This document shows, one piece after another, positions 43,388 through 52,697 of a DNA stretch of 64,000 nucleotides. Positions within the stretch are counted from its first letter, which is position 1. Each line of letters begins with the position of its first letter. This stretch comes from Lachnospiraceae bacterium. Its GTDB lineage: Bacteria; Bacillota; Clostridia; Lachnospirales; Lachnospiraceae. Where the stretch lies: the NCBI GenBank assembly GCA_017440045.1, contig JAFSIA010000048.1, forward strand, positions 1 through 64,000, read 5' to 3'. The notes under the pieces were generated by a model, which ran no database searches, was not told the origin of the DNA, and was given only the letters and a program-made list of their open reading frames with translations. The translations under genes were made by a program, and so were the position numbers.

Positions 43388-45244
43388 TTAGTTATCCTTC
43401 CTCTGATAAGTAGGTACTATCTTTCCAACAATGTCTCTTACATCCACATGCTCATCCTTTATGATTTCCTCGAGCTCGCTAAGCTGCTGCATCAATTCAT
43501 CATCATCAAAGCATATTGGTTTACCGATGTGTATTCTCTTGTTATCTGTATCCTGGAGTCCCTCCTCCTCCATAAGAAGCTCCTCGTAAAGCTTCTCACC
43601 AGGACGAAGTCCAGAAAACTCAATCTTAATATCCTCATCTGGGACATAACCAGAGAGTCTGATAAGATTCTTTGCCAAATCTAAAATCTTCACAGGCTGT
43701 CCCATATCAAGAACAAAAATCTCTCCGCCCTTAGCCTTAGCGCCGGCCTGCAGCACCAATGTAACAGCCTCAGGTATAGTCATAAAATATCTGATAATAT
43801 CCGGATGTGTAACAGTCACAGGACCACCTGCTAAAATCTGCTTTTTAAAGAGTGGAATAACTGAACCATTACTTCCTAATACATTACCAAAACGAACAGC
43901 CACATAATCTGTCTTTGAACGGTTGTTGTATGCCTGTACAATCATCTCACAGATACGCTTTGACGCACCCATAATATTTGTAGGGTTAACTGCCTTATCT
44001 GTAGAGATAAGAACAAAACGCTTTGTGCCATACTTGTCTGCAGCCTGAACAGTCTTTAGAGTACCAAATACATTGTTCTTTATGGCCTCATTTGGACTAT
44101 CCTCCATAAGCGGAACATGCTTATGGGCAGCAGCATGATATACGATTTCAGGTCTATATGTCTCAAAAACATAGTTTATACGACTTGTATTTCTAACAGA
44201 ACCGATAAGCACCTCCAAGTCAAGGTCAGGGTACTTTCTGTTAAGCTCTGTCTTTATGTCATATGCATTATTTTCATATATATCAAATATTATAAGCTTC
44301 TTTGGATTGTGTGATGCAATCTGTCTGCAAAGCTCACTTCCGATAGAACCGCCTCCACCAGTGACTAAAACAACCTTATTCTGCACATATCCGATGATAG
44401 AATCCACATCTACCTCTACAGGGTCTCTGCCTAATAAATCTTCTACCTCCACATTTCTAAGCTTACTAACGCTAACCTCACCATTGATAAGCTGATACAT
44501 ACCAGGAAGAATCTTAAGCTCACATGTAATATCCTTACACATAGAAGCAAGCTCGCTGATAGTAGACTTCTTAGCAGATGGAATAGCAATGATAATCTCA
44601 TCTATATCATACTTCTTAGCACACTCTGCAATCTTGTCTCTGCCACCAACAATCTTGACACCATTAAGGTACTTGCCCCACTTGTATGGGTTATCATCTA
44701 TGACACAACGAATATTAGACTGCAGATATGAACTGTGCTTTAACTCACGAATAATCACATCTCCAGCCTCACCGCCGCCTATAATCATTGTATTTCTAAC
44801 TCTTCCCTGCTCATGAGTCTTCACCAACATTCTTCTGTAAAGACGATAAGCAAAACGTCCAATCATCGTAATCACAATCTGTACGCCCAGATATAGAATA
44901 TAATAGCTTCTAAACATCGGACCTACAGTAGTATACATAAGAATAGAGGAACTAATAGCAGACAAAGAGCTTGCCACTATAATATTTCTCGCCTCAATCA
45001 TACCAACAAAAGACCATATAGAGCTGTACATCCTAAATACCCAAAACAGGGCTATAGTTATAATAACCGTCACTGGCAGCAGCTCCAACATCATATCAAC
45101 ATACTGAGGCTCCACATTGTCAAATGAAAACTCAAAGCGAAGTAAAAGCGCTAAACCGCTGGCGATTATAATTGTAAATATATCATATAATAAGAAGATC
45201 ATCTTCTTAACAGTAACTTGTTTGTTAAATAAACTGTTCTTCAT
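43388..45244 (-). CDS. UDP-sugar 4,6-dehydratase, membrane-bound (PglF/CapD/FlaA1 family)
   Basis: A 618-residue protein. Four membrane helices (about 14-125) and a CoA-binding-like fold (MIIGGGEAGDVIIRELKHSS) come before an extended SDR domain (about 280-600). That domain has VVLVTGGGGSIGSELCRQIA, YHAAAHKHVPLMEDSP, LISTDKAVNPTNIMGASKR and RFGNVLGSNGSVIPLF. The S-x24-Y triad is altered to TDKAV/MGASK, as in this family. It converts UDP-GlcNAc to the 4-keto-6-deoxy sugar for amination. As first gene of the run it has its own promoter (45,345-45,372) and GAGGGAG site. Confidence 0.93.
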   Translation of the reverse strand: MKNSLFNKQVTVKKMIFLLYDIFTIIIASGLALLLRFEFSFDNVEPQYVDMMLELLPVTVIITIALFWVFRMYSSIWSFVGMIEARNIIVASSLSAISSSILMYTTVGPMFRSYYILYLGVQIVITMIGRFAYRLYRRMLVKTHEQGRVRNTMIIGGGEAGDVIIRELKHSSYLQSNIRCVIDDNPYKWGKYLNGVKIVGGRDKIAECAKKYDIDEIIIAIPSAKKSTISELASMCKDITCELKILPGMYQLINGEVSVSKLRNVEVEDLLGRDPVEVDVDSIIGYVQNKVVLVTGGGGSIGSELCRQIASHNPKKLIIFDIYENNAYDIKTELNRKYPDLDLEVLIGSVRNTSRINYVFETYRPEIVYHAAAHKHVPLMEDSPNEAIKNNVFGTLKTVQAADKYGTKRFVLISTDKAVNPTNIMGASKRICEMIVQAYNNRSKTDYVAVRFGNVLGSNGSVIPLFKKQILAGGPVTVTHPDIIRYFMTIPEAVTLVLQAGAKAKGGEIFVLDMGQPVKILDLAKNLIRLSGYVPDEDIKIEFSGLRPGEKLYEELLMEEEGLQDTDNKRIHIGKPICFDDDELMQQLSELEEIIKDEHVDVRDIVGKIVPTYQRKDN

Positions 45245-45344
45245 TACTCTCCCTCATTTCATGGCGAATGATTTATTAAACATATTAGTATTAATGTCCA
45301 TATCCTATATATTGTAACCCTAATGTAGGATAAAAATCAAGAGG

Positions 45345-45372
45345 ATTATACCACAAATTGGGGAGAATGCAA
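45345..45372 (-). promoter_or_regulatory. Promoter of the 21-kb surface glycan run
   Basis: On the minus strand TTGCAT (45,367-45,372), 16-base spacer and perfect TATAAT (45,345-45,350) give a leader of about 95 bases before the dehydratase ATG. It is the only clear promoter upstream of the run. Confidence 0.65.
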
Positions 45373-45407
45373 GGTGCTTAATGGAATTGTAAATTATTTT
45401 ATATCAA

Positions 45408-46427
45408 CTACATCTTCTCCACGAACTCCTCTATAGACGAAGCTCTTGCCGCCAGCTTATTCCATTGCTTGAGCATATCTATATCTTTTTCAGCTATGAT
45501 TCGTTCTTTTACGTTCTCTGGCACTGTTCCATATTCGGAAAGAAATTCTATAATAGTGTCTGAAATACCTTGGGCTATACCTTGGGATAGTCCTTGGGAT
45601 AGTCCTTGGGACACACCCTTATTATAGATTTTTTCACTTTCCATTTCTAAAACTTTTCCTCCGCCCATAACACTCACCTCTCGCATAATATTGGGATTTC
45701 CCCTGGATACGACCTCTATTAGTCGCGTTGTCAGACTTATCAAATCATGAAGATAATTATAATCTATCAACTGATTTTCCTCAAGTCTCTTTAGTTTATC
45801 GTAAATCACTGTATAATCTTCTATTAATTGTTTTTCTACAGCCTCTGTCTCTTTATTTTCTGCCTGCAATTCCTTTTCAAATCTCATTATATAATACGGT
45901 ATAAAAAACAGTAGATTTTTATCAAAAATCTCTTCTTTAGTATACTTCTGTACCTTTACTACTGGCACCTTATAGTCTGCTTCTGCTCCATCCGCCAGCA
46001 GAAGCTTAACCTGAAGCTTGTCAGGTGTATTTATATTATGTCGCAGAAATAAAACTGCTGACTCAGGAAATCTGAGCACTGCCTTATCCTCATACCTTTC
46101 CATACTAGACAGAGCGATATGAAAATCGTATTCAATCATACGTATTTCCATGCCGGTCTTTGGATTACTCTCACATTCAATATGGTACATACGCTCTCTT
46201 ATTTTTATGCAGCTATCCGTTATGCGTTTTATGGATTTTCCATCAGACTCGACTATGTAGTGCTCATTTGACAGCAATGTCACCTCATCATCCATGGTGT
46301 ACCGGGTTCCAAATACCTCATTGATTACAGGAATAATCAGCTTCTGACACCTCTCCAGCAATGTTCTAAACACATCATCAAAGGGTGTTCCTGCTACATC
46401 AGTTACTAAAATCTTGTTTTGCTTCAT
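45408..46427 (-). CDS. Rpn/PD-(D/E)XK nuclease family protein
   Basis: A 339-residue member of the transposase-31/Rpn-like family often labelled recombination-promoting nuclease. The N-terminal part starts TPFDDVFRTLLERCQ, and the nuclease core is ITDSCIKIRERMYHIECESNP, giving D and E-x-E in place of the usual E-x-K. The C-terminal half has a charged region and a small repeat (GVSQGLSQGLSQGIAQGIS). These proteins are abundant and multi-copy in gut Lachnospiraceae. ATG 46,427 has AAGGAG eight bases upstream. There is no sign of inverted repeats of a mobile element immediately around it. Confidence 0.82.
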   Translation of the reverse strand: MKQNKILVTDVAGTPFDDVFRTLLERCQKLIIPVINEVFGTRYTMDDEVTLLSNEHYIVESDGKSIKRITDSCIKIRERMYHIECESNPKTGMEIRMIEYDFHIALSSMERYEDKAVLRFPESAVLFLRHNINTPDKLQVKLLLADGAEADYKVPVVKVQKYTKEEIFDKNLLFFIPYYIMRFEKELQAENKETEAVEKQLIEDYTVIYDKLKRLEENQLIDYNYLHDLISLTTRLIEVVSRGNPNIMREVSVMGGGKVLEMESEKIYNKGVSQGLSQGLSQGIAQGISDTIIEFLSEYGTVPENVKERIIAEKDIDMLKQWNKLAARASSIEEFVEKM

Positions 46428-46487
46428 AAGCATGTCTCCTTTCGCATGAGCAGGAGCTGCTTATGTATAATAACTAATTAATAAACC

Positions 46488-46539
46488 AAAGAAATCTCCT
46501 GCCTTGTCTTGTTGTTTGGGGTTTAGCATAGATTTCTTT
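46488..46539. repeat. Separated 10-bp inverted repeat upstream of the Rpn gene
   Basis: AAAGAAATCT (46,488-46,497) and AGATTTCTTT (46,530-46,539) enclose 32 bases, in a gap of about 210 bases that also holds the terminator at 46,591. It may be part of the Rpn gene's control region or a remnant insertion scar. Confidence 0.35.
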
Positions 46540-46590
46540 TCACTATAGACTCTTAAAATAAATAAAATAGAAATAAACTTATATACGAAA

Positions 46591-46615
46591 TTATGCTACC
46601 ATAATGGTAGCATAA
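46591..46615 (-). terminator. Terminator of the DUF2589 trio
   Basis: A perfect 11-bp stem (TTATGCTACCA and TGGTAGCATAA) with a 3-base loop, 26 bases after the DUF2589 stop on the minus strand, followed by TTTCG. The T tract is short. Confidence 0.6.
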
Positions 46616-46640
46616 CCTGGGTTGTTTTACAATATTTTTA

Positions 46641-47117
46641 TTATTTTGATTCATCCTGTTCATCTTCTACTTTTGCCGGTGTGCTTCCTAGCTTGAGTAT
46701 ATCTAGTACCCTTGCTAAGTCCTCTGCCGTTCCACAATCCTTTTTGTGTAATTCTATATGTTTCTTTTTCGAGTCATCACCAACTCTTCTATCCACTTCA
46801 CAACTTGTAACAGAACCTATAACACCCGTTTTAAGCGCTCCTAATCTTATTTGTGGTATTACCTCAAACTCCTCTTCCTCATCAGGCGTTCTTTTTGATG
46901 ACTTAACCTCCATATCAAAGGTAACATCAACTTCATCTAAGCCTAATGTCGGTATATTTATAATAGACAATATCGGAACATCTACTGGTAAACATTCACT
47001 ATCATTGTCACCGCCGTCAGAATGTGATTTATCTTTTAAATAAAATTCCGACGTTATAATTTTTTCTTCAGCATTTTTATCTAGCTTATTCATTTTTGAA
47101 TTATCTTCTCCCGCCAT
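46641..47117 (-). CDS. DUF2589-like small protein
   Basis: A 158-residue soluble, acidic protein. The central block VPILSIINIPTLGLDEVDVTF followed by MEVKSS has the pattern of DUF2589 (P-x-P-x-L then a V-x-F strand). Flanks are disordered and charged. DUF2589 proteins occur in pairs or clusters in varied bacteria, with no known biochemical role. It lies 43 bases downstream of the nudix gene and is the last of a three-gene unit. AGAGGAGG precedes the ATG. Confidence 0.6.
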   Translation of the reverse strand: MAGEDNSKMNKLDKNAEEKIITSEFYLKDKSHSDGGDNDSECLPVDVPILSIINIPTLGLDEVDVTFDMEVKSSKRTPDEEEEFEVIPQIRLGALKTGVIGSVTSCEVDRRVGDDSKKKHIELHKKDCGTAEDLARVLDILKLGSTPAKVEDEQDESK

Positions 47118-47160
47118 ATAGATACCTCCTCTTTAATCAACTTATGACATCTTAATTGTA

Positions 47161-47808
47161 TTATTCTAAACGCATCATCCCTACTGCTGCCAATGTAAAT
47201 CCATCTGTGATTTTACCTTCACTTATCCATTTTTTCACTGCGGCCACCTCTAATTCAACTATCTCAACTATTCCTTCACTACAGCTTGACTTATCATATT
47301 CATCAATCTGGCAAAGAAAAACTTCAGCGCGCCCTGCGCTTAGTCCACTATCCGCCACAACAACGCCTAAAGAACTTATTGAAGAAGTAGTTGCACCAAG
47401 CTCCTCCATCAATTCTTTTTTCACATTATCAACTACTGAAATATCGTTTTCCGCATAGCCTCTTGGTATACAGTATTGATACGAACGTATTGCATGTCTA
47501 AATTGCTTCATCAGAATAATCTTTTCCTGATATATAGGCAACATAACTACTGCATCTCTTTTTACCGTTGGTACAATTCTCTCATAAGCAAAGATTAACC
47601 CGTCTTTATTTCTAACCAAATCAACCACCAGCATATTAAAGGGACTATAGTATACTACGCCTATCTTTTTAGAATATTCTTTCTCATACTTTATAACTTC
47701 CTCTTTGTCAGTTACAATCTCAAGTTCTTCGCTATCTGCAAATAGTTCCGGATATTCTTCTTGAAGCTTTATATATTTTTCCCACTCTACCCCTAATGTA
47801 CAATTCAT
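47161..47808 (-). CDS. Nudix hydrolase (ADP-sugar pyrophosphatase-like)
   Basis: A 215-residue protein with an N-terminal extension (1-68) and a nudix domain. Features are DAVVMLPIYQEKIILMKQFRHAI and the nudix box GYAENDISVVDNVKKELMEELGA, which keeps the ELMEELG glutamates, with lysine for arginine. GVVVADSGLSAGRAEVFLCQ resembles the ADP-ribose pyrophosphatase loop. It may hydrolyse ADP-ribose or related nucleotides. It starts two bases after the 520-codon gene, so the pair is surely co-translated. Confidence 0.85.
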   Translation of the reverse strand: MNCTLGVEWEKYIKLQEEYPELFADSEELEIVTDKEEVIKYEKEYSKKIGVVYYSPFNMLVVDLVRNKDGLIFAYERIVPTVKRDAVVMLPIYQEKIILMKQFRHAIRSYQYCIPRGYAENDISVVDNVKKELMEELGATTSSISSLGVVVADSGLSAGRAEVFLCQIDEYDKSSCSEGIVEIVELEVAAVKKWISEGKITDGFTLAAVGMMRLE

Positions 47809-47810
47809 AT

Positions 47811-49373
47811 TTATGACTTCCTTTTTCTTTTAAAAATGTATGCAATACCTCTAGGTGCCTTCTTAACTCTTCTAATATCTCTGAAGCTATGCCATATATC
47901 CTTTAAGCTTTCCAAAATATCAGGCAGGTTTACGAATGTGCTGATAAGCGATGAGACTACACCCAAGACAATTGTATACACTAATATATTTACTATAATC
48001 GTAGCTGCAGCATTGAAGCTAATGTCAAATAATTCAAACAATGCAGCTACTATATCCTCAATGCCACCTGTCACGTAATCCATGGCGCAAAATAAGATAA
48101 TGTATATAAACGCAATCATAATCTGTTTTGCAATATTTCGCCTAAGTCTGCTTCGCCATCTCTTTTTTTCTATATCGTGATTATCCTCATAAAGAAGCGT
48201 ATTATCTGATTCCTGAATCGAATTAGAATCACTGTCATGAGAATCATCATCTCCTGCTTTCTCTAAACTCTCATCATCTAATATTTCATCCTCTTCATCC
48301 TTGGACTTTTCTTCATCCCGTTCATGCTTCTCTGTGGTAACTCTAACCGCAGTTTCCCATTTAGGTAGGCCTTCTACTGTATCTAATGTAAATTTAGATA
48401 CGTCGCCATCCTTCTTATGAAGAATATGAACTCCATCTAAAAATTCAGCCCAGTACTTTTCAAGTCTGTTGGCAAAATCCATATAAAAATCATTGTTATC
48501 ATCTGTGTCTATGTAATGCTTGGATATGTTGTGGATACTGTCTTCAATTGTATAATTGTAAATTATATTTACTATAGCCTCTGCAAGATATATAGAATTC
48601 TTTTTATCTGTATGCAGACCTTTAAGCGACATAGCATCAATTCTCTCTATCCAATTGCTTCTGGCATTGATACCCACTTTACCGGCTTCATTTATATCAC
48701 ATTCAATATTTTGAAGAATTAGTATAGCCTCATCAAAATAATTCCATACAACGTTACTATTATCATCCTTCTTGTACTGCATTACTATATGCATAAACTC
48801 AATAAAGCTTTTACCTTTTGTCTGCTTAGGGGGATTGTTTGCCAATTCCTCACGACTAAGAGCCAAAAGAACACTTACATATCTAATAAGATATTTTACT
48901 CTCTTTTTATCCATCCTATCTGTAGGCTTGTAGCTATCCTTTATTATAGATGGTCTGCCACAACGAAGCGCCTTCAACATAATAGCTGCAAGCTCCTTCT
49001 CTTCCTTACGAACAGGAAGCTCAGAAAAGATAAATGTATCGTTGGCATTCTTATCAGATATATTTTTTTCAAGGGCATTCTGTATATATTGAGATGCAGA
49101 ACTAACTACATGTGTATTTCCATTAGAATCAGTATACTGGTAGTTAGACAGCATAATATAGCCCTTTTTAAACAATTCCACGATAAACTTATACTGTTCA
49201 TCGTCCTTTACCGCACTAAGAAAAGCTGTAGAATCAGCTATCTGATTGAAGGATAGAACAACACGATTGCCGTTTACAACAATCTCTTCGTAGAGAGCAT
49301 TCTGACCGATAATTATTTCTCTTTTTGAATTTCTAACCGAGTCAAGCTCGGGAAGGTAGACGAGTTTGTTCAT
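47811..49373 (-). CDS. Unknown 520-residue protein with C-terminal membrane segments
   Basis: I do not recognise this family. The first 330 residues look soluble and mostly helical, with an N-terminal LVYLPELDSVRNSKREIIIGQ. A highly acidic linker (about 350-395, KSKDEEDEILDDESLEKAGDD) precedes a basic patch (KKRWRSRLRRN). Two or three membrane segments follow (about 412-432, 450-490, including ATIIVNILVYTIVLGVVSSLI), and then a basic tail. The soluble part therefore probably sits in the cytosol. It is the first gene of the trio with a nudix hydrolase and a DUF2589 protein. AGGAGG-like CGGAGG precedes the ATG. Not a known transporter. Confidence 0.6.
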   Translation of the reverse strand: MNKLVYLPELDSVRNSKREIIIGQNALYEEIVVNGNRVVLSFNQIADSTAFLSAVKDDEQYKFIVELFKKGYIMLSNYQYTDSNGNTHVVSSASQYIQNALEKNISDKNANDTFIFSELPVRKEEKELAAIMLKALRCGRPSIIKDSYKPTDRMDKKRVKYLIRYVSVLLALSREELANNPPKQTKGKSFIEFMHIVMQYKKDDNSNVVWNYFDEAILILQNIECDINEAGKVGINARSNWIERIDAMSLKGLHTDKKNSIYLAEAIVNIIYNYTIEDSIHNISKHYIDTDDNNDFYMDFANRLEKYWAEFLDGVHILHKKDGDVSKFTLDTVEGLPKWETAVRVTTEKHERDEEKSKDEEDEILDDESLEKAGDDDSHDSDSNSIQESDNTLLYEDNHDIEKKRWRSRLRRNIAKQIMIAFIYIILFCAMDYVTGGIEDIVAALFELFDISFNAAATIIVNILVYTIVLGVVSSLISTFVNLPDILESLKDIWHSFRDIRRVKKAPRGIAYIFKRKRKS

Positions 49374-49430
49374 AGTTCCTCCGTATTCTTTTCTGACATT
49401 TTATTTCTTAAGTTTCGCTTTATCTTAAAT

Positions 49431-49458
49431 AAATATTTTTTTCTCAATAAAAATATTT
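49431..49458. terminator. AT-only stem-loop after the acyltransferase gene
   Basis: AAATATTTTT and AAAAATATTT form a 10-bp AT-only stem, 64 bases after the end of the acyltransferase gene on the minus strand. It is weak as a terminator and could equally be incidental in AT-rich DNA. Confidence 0.3.
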
Positions 49459-49522
49459 CTTATCTTTTATGCTGTTTAATTCTTAAAGTAATTCATAATT
49501 TCCTTCTGATTAAAATTACACT

Positions 49523-50554
49523 TTAAATGAGCTTAGATATTATTGGCACTTTTTTTACTAAAAAAGTAATACATCCAACTATAATAACTGCTACCATACA
49601 ATACAGAAATGACTCTATCAATATAGGAACATTTCCAGAAATAATCACCATAATATATTCATTTATTATAGTTCTAAAGAATGGTTCCATTAAATATATA
49701 CCAAATGACAATTTTCCTACTTTTGCGATTAGATTAACTATTCTATTATTACCTAACTTTACTGTACAAATATATTTAACTAACACAAACGCAAACATTA
49801 CCATTGCAAAATCGAACAGTACAAGAAAATTCTGACTATATCCATTCTTTTCACCATCATATATAGTCAATGCCTCAATTACAGGAATTGCCACCAATGA
49901 AATAAACCCTGTTATTTTTATTGTTTTTCTTTCTTGCTCCGCACTCATCTTTTTATCAACATAGAAGCCTATGAGCATAAAGAAAATGCTTCTCTCTGTA
50001 GATATTAGAATATTAAAATCAGGCTGTAATATTAATGACACATCTAATCCAGCAAATAAATATGATATAATTGGAAATACGGTCACTATCGCAAATCTTA
50101 ATACTACTAAGTAAATAAACATATTGTTATCAATTGACAATGCAATTTTCCTTAAAAATGGCATCATTATTAAAGTAGCAAGATATGAATATAAATACCA
50201 GTAGCTTGTACAAATCTCCCCTGAGAAAAAAGACTCAATAAATTCTTTAATGCTATATCCATAATTAAAATTATTCTTCAAATAAATTGCCACACTGGCA
50301 ACAATCAAAACTATTACAATTTTTAAAATCCTCTTTTTATATAAATCCTTTATGCTTTCTTCTTTGGACAATAACAATGCTCCTGAAATCATAAAAAAGA
50401 TAGGAACATCAATTCTTGTTATTATAGAAAAAAATAGATTTAGTCCAACATACTCTCCTCCACCTAGAAACAAATGATATCCTTGTGTATGATTAAAAAT
50501 AACAAGAAACATTGCTATAACTCGTAATATTTCATAATATTGTGTTTTTTTCAT
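49523..50554 (-). CDS. Acyltransferase family 3 membrane protein
   Basis: A 343-residue protein with about ten membrane segments. KTQYYEILRVIAMFLVIFNHTQGY carries the family histidine, DVPIFFMISGALLLSKEE the next block, and the helix FGIYLMEPFFRTII lies near the end. It would acylate extracellular sugars. The ATG has no strong ribosome site nearby (an AGGAG lies far upstream), so expression may depend on the preceding gene. It is the last gene of the second sugar operon, 89 bases after another acyltransferase. Confidence 0.87.
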   Translation of the reverse strand: MKKTQYYEILRVIAMFLVIFNHTQGYHLFLGGGEYVGLNLFFSIITRIDVPIFFMISGALLLSKEESIKDLYKKRILKIVIVLIVASVAIYLKNNFNYGYSIKEFIESFFSGEICTSYWYLYSYLATLIMMPFLRKIALSIDNNMFIYLVVLRFAIVTVFPIISYLFAGLDVSLILQPDFNILISTERSIFFMLIGFYVDKKMSAEQERKTIKITGFISLVAIPVIEALTIYDGEKNGYSQNFLVLFDFAMVMFAFVLVKYICTVKLGNNRIVNLIAKVGKLSFGIYLMEPFFRTIINEYIMVIISGNVPILIESFLYCMVAVIIVGCITFLVKKVPIISKLI

Positions 50555-50643
50555 TGTATTATTTTATGATATTTGCAAAAGAAAAATCATACTCCTCTCC
50601 TATTATTGTGTTTTTTCATATTGATGTAGCTGCTTTGACAATT

Positions 50644-51747
50644 TTATTCTTTCCTTAATTGTATTTTTTCGTAATTTCTTAGTTGCTTATTAAACAATGC
50701 TGAAATTGGTTTTTCAATACATTTATTTATAATAATTGCTCCTACCAACGATATCCCGAAAATAATAATATATTTTATAATCCAAGTTTTAATATTTAAA
50801 TCAACTTTTACATTTTTTTCATATAGATTGATTACCATCATATGTATTAAATATATACCATATGAATTTTTCCCTATAAAGTTGAATATACAATTATCAA
50901 CTATTACAACTTTGCTTATGTACATTGATATAATGATAAACGCATATACAATGCCATATAGAGTATAATTTGTTATACCTTTTATTTGATTCATTCCTAA
51001 GATATTTCCTGCCAATATAGTTAACGCAAAAATCAACATAGACCCTGAAAAAAGCGCTTTATTTTTAACATTTTTCAAAACTAGTGATTTATAAATCATA
51101 TTGTATATCAATATACCTAACATATATACCGGAAACTGTGCTAATGGAGAAAATGTAGCAAAATATCCATAATATATCTCAGCATCAACTACATCTATAA
51201 CCGTTTTACATAAAATATTAATAGTAATTGTACATATTAGTGTAGAAATCATAAATATACACATTGTTCTTTCTATACCTTTACATATCTTGTACAATAT
51301 GGGCGTTAATAAATAATATATAAATAATGTTCCAATATACCACTCAACACCAATTATACTATTTGCATAGTGAGGAAAAAGACCATGTATAAAAAATAAA
51401 TGCGTTATTACATTTCCTATTGTAACATTCTCTTCACTTCCAAGCCAGCCAGAAAATCCACCACAAATAAATGTGTATGAGAATATAGCGATAAAATACA
51501 ATGGAACTAAACGAATAACTTTACGCATTAACCAAACACCAGGCCCTCCCCCGTTTAATTTATAATTCTCATAAGATTTCATTGTTAAAATCCCTGATAC
51601 TATAAAAAATATTTGGACACCTGTTCTGCCAGCTGCTCCTATTTTCCCTAAAACAGAAGGTAGGTTTGCTGCTCCCGTATGTATCATTACAACCATTAAT
51701 ATAGCAATCCCCTTCATTGAATCAAGCATACTAATTTTTTTTTCCAT
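50644..51747 (-). CDS. Acyltransferase family 3 membrane protein
   Basis: A 367-residue integral membrane protein with the family start KKISMLDSMKGIAILMVVMIHTG (catalytic histidine about residue 20), then VQIFFIVSGILTMKSYENY and GVEWYIGTLFIYYLL. The sequence is not closely similar to the neighbouring acyltransferase, so the two are unlikely to be a recent duplication. ATG 51,747 has GAGGAG nine bases upstream. It follows the ROK kinase gene by 62 bases and presumably modifies the product of this operon. Confidence 0.88.
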   Translation of the reverse strand: MEKKISMLDSMKGIAILMVVMIHTGAANLPSVLGKIGAAGRTGVQIFFIVSGILTMKSYENYKLNGGGPGVWLMRKVIRLVPLYFIAIFSYTFICGGFSGWLGSEENVTIGNVITHLFFIHGLFPHYANSIIGVEWYIGTLFIYYLLTPILYKICKGIERTMCIFMISTLICTITINILCKTVIDVVDAEIYYGYFATFSPLAQFPVYMLGILIYNMIYKSLVLKNVKNKALFSGSMLIFALTILAGNILGMNQIKGITNYTLYGIVYAFIIISMYISKVVIVDNCIFNFIGKNSYGIYLIHMMVINLYEKNVKVDLNIKTWIIKYIIIFGISLVGAIIINKCIEKPISALFNKQLRNYEKIQLRKE

Positions 51748-51809
51748 ATAATACAACTCCTCATACAAATTTAATAATTAAACTTTTTATCATAATATTA
51801 CTTTATCAT

Positions 51810-52688
51810 CTAACTGATACATTTTAACTCATTAAACCCTAATTGAGTTGCGCCAATTATGCCTGAATTATCGCCCAACCCCGGTTTTACAATGTATGTG
51901 TCTATATAATTAACCACATTATGCTCAATATATTCACCTAGGAAATCAGATACCTTTTTGTATACAAGATTATATAGTTTCTTATTATGCATTACACCAC
52001 CCCAAAGTATAATCTTTTCTGGAGAATAGGTAAAAATATAATCAGCTATTGCTTGAGCAATATAATATGCCTCTAACCCCCATACTTGCTCATTATCGTA
52101 TAATTCATACGCGGGTCTTCCCCATCTTTTTTCTATAGATGGACCACTTGCCAAACCTTCAAAGCATGACTTATGAAACGGACAACACCCCTCATACGTA
52201 TCATCACCCCTGGGCTTTATCAATATATGACCCGCTTCCGGATGTAACAAGCCATGTAACAAACCACCGTTTATGTAAACGCCTACACCTATACCCGTTC
52301 CTATAGTTATATATATCGCATTATCACAGTCCTTGGCATTTCCAAATCTCACTTCTCCAAGTATAGCTGCATTTACATCTGTATCAAAACCTACTGGTAC
52401 ATTCAATGCCTTTTTAAATGGTGTCAACATATCCACATCACTCCATCCTTCTTTTGGAGTCTTTGTGATACAACCATATGTATAAGAGTTTTTATTTAAG
52501 TTTATAGGCCCAAAGCATCCAATGCCAAGGGCCTCTATATCTTTACCTAAGAAATAATCCACCATTTTTCCTATAGTTTCATCTGGTGTTGTTGTAGGAA
52601 TTGTTATTCTATTGTATATATTTCCTTTCTCATCAGCGACGGCGCAAACCATTTTTGTTCCACCTGCTTCTATTCCTCCTAATAACAT
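51810..52688 (-). CDS. ROK family sugar kinase (fructokinase-like)
   Basis: A 292-residue ROK kinase: LGGIEAGGTKMVCAVAD (ATP loop), VGFDTDVNAAILGE (catalytic aspartate), YITIGTGIGVGVYINGGLLHG and the zinc motif HPEAGHILIKPRG with CCPFHKSCFEGLASGPSIEKRWG. The E-A-G-G-T start and the CPFHGxCxEG form are those of the fructokinase/mannokinase group. With ManA and ManC just upstream, a likely job is to make fructose 6-phosphate or mannose 6-phosphate for GDP-mannose. The gap to manA is 9 bases. Confidence 0.9.
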   Translation of the reverse strand: MLLGGIEAGGTKMVCAVADEKGNIYNRITIPTTTPDETIGKMVDYFLGKDIEALGIGCFGPINLNKNSYTYGCITKTPKEGWSDVDMLTPFKKALNVPVGFDTDVNAAILGEVRFGNAKDCDNAIYITIGTGIGVGVYINGGLLHGLLHPEAGHILIKPRGDDTYEGCCPFHKSCFEGLASGPSIEKRWGRPAYELYDNEQVWGLEAYYIAQAIADYIFTYSPEKIILWGGVMHNKKLYNLVYKKVSDFLGEYIEHNVVNYIDTYIVKPGLGDNSGIIGATQLGFNELKCIS

Positions 52689-52697
52689 TCTTACTCC

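Noticed and set aside
49374..49522. Possible insertion-sequence scar in the AT-rich gap
   Set aside because: No transposase, terminal repeats or target duplication are visible; only an AT-rich inverted repeat.
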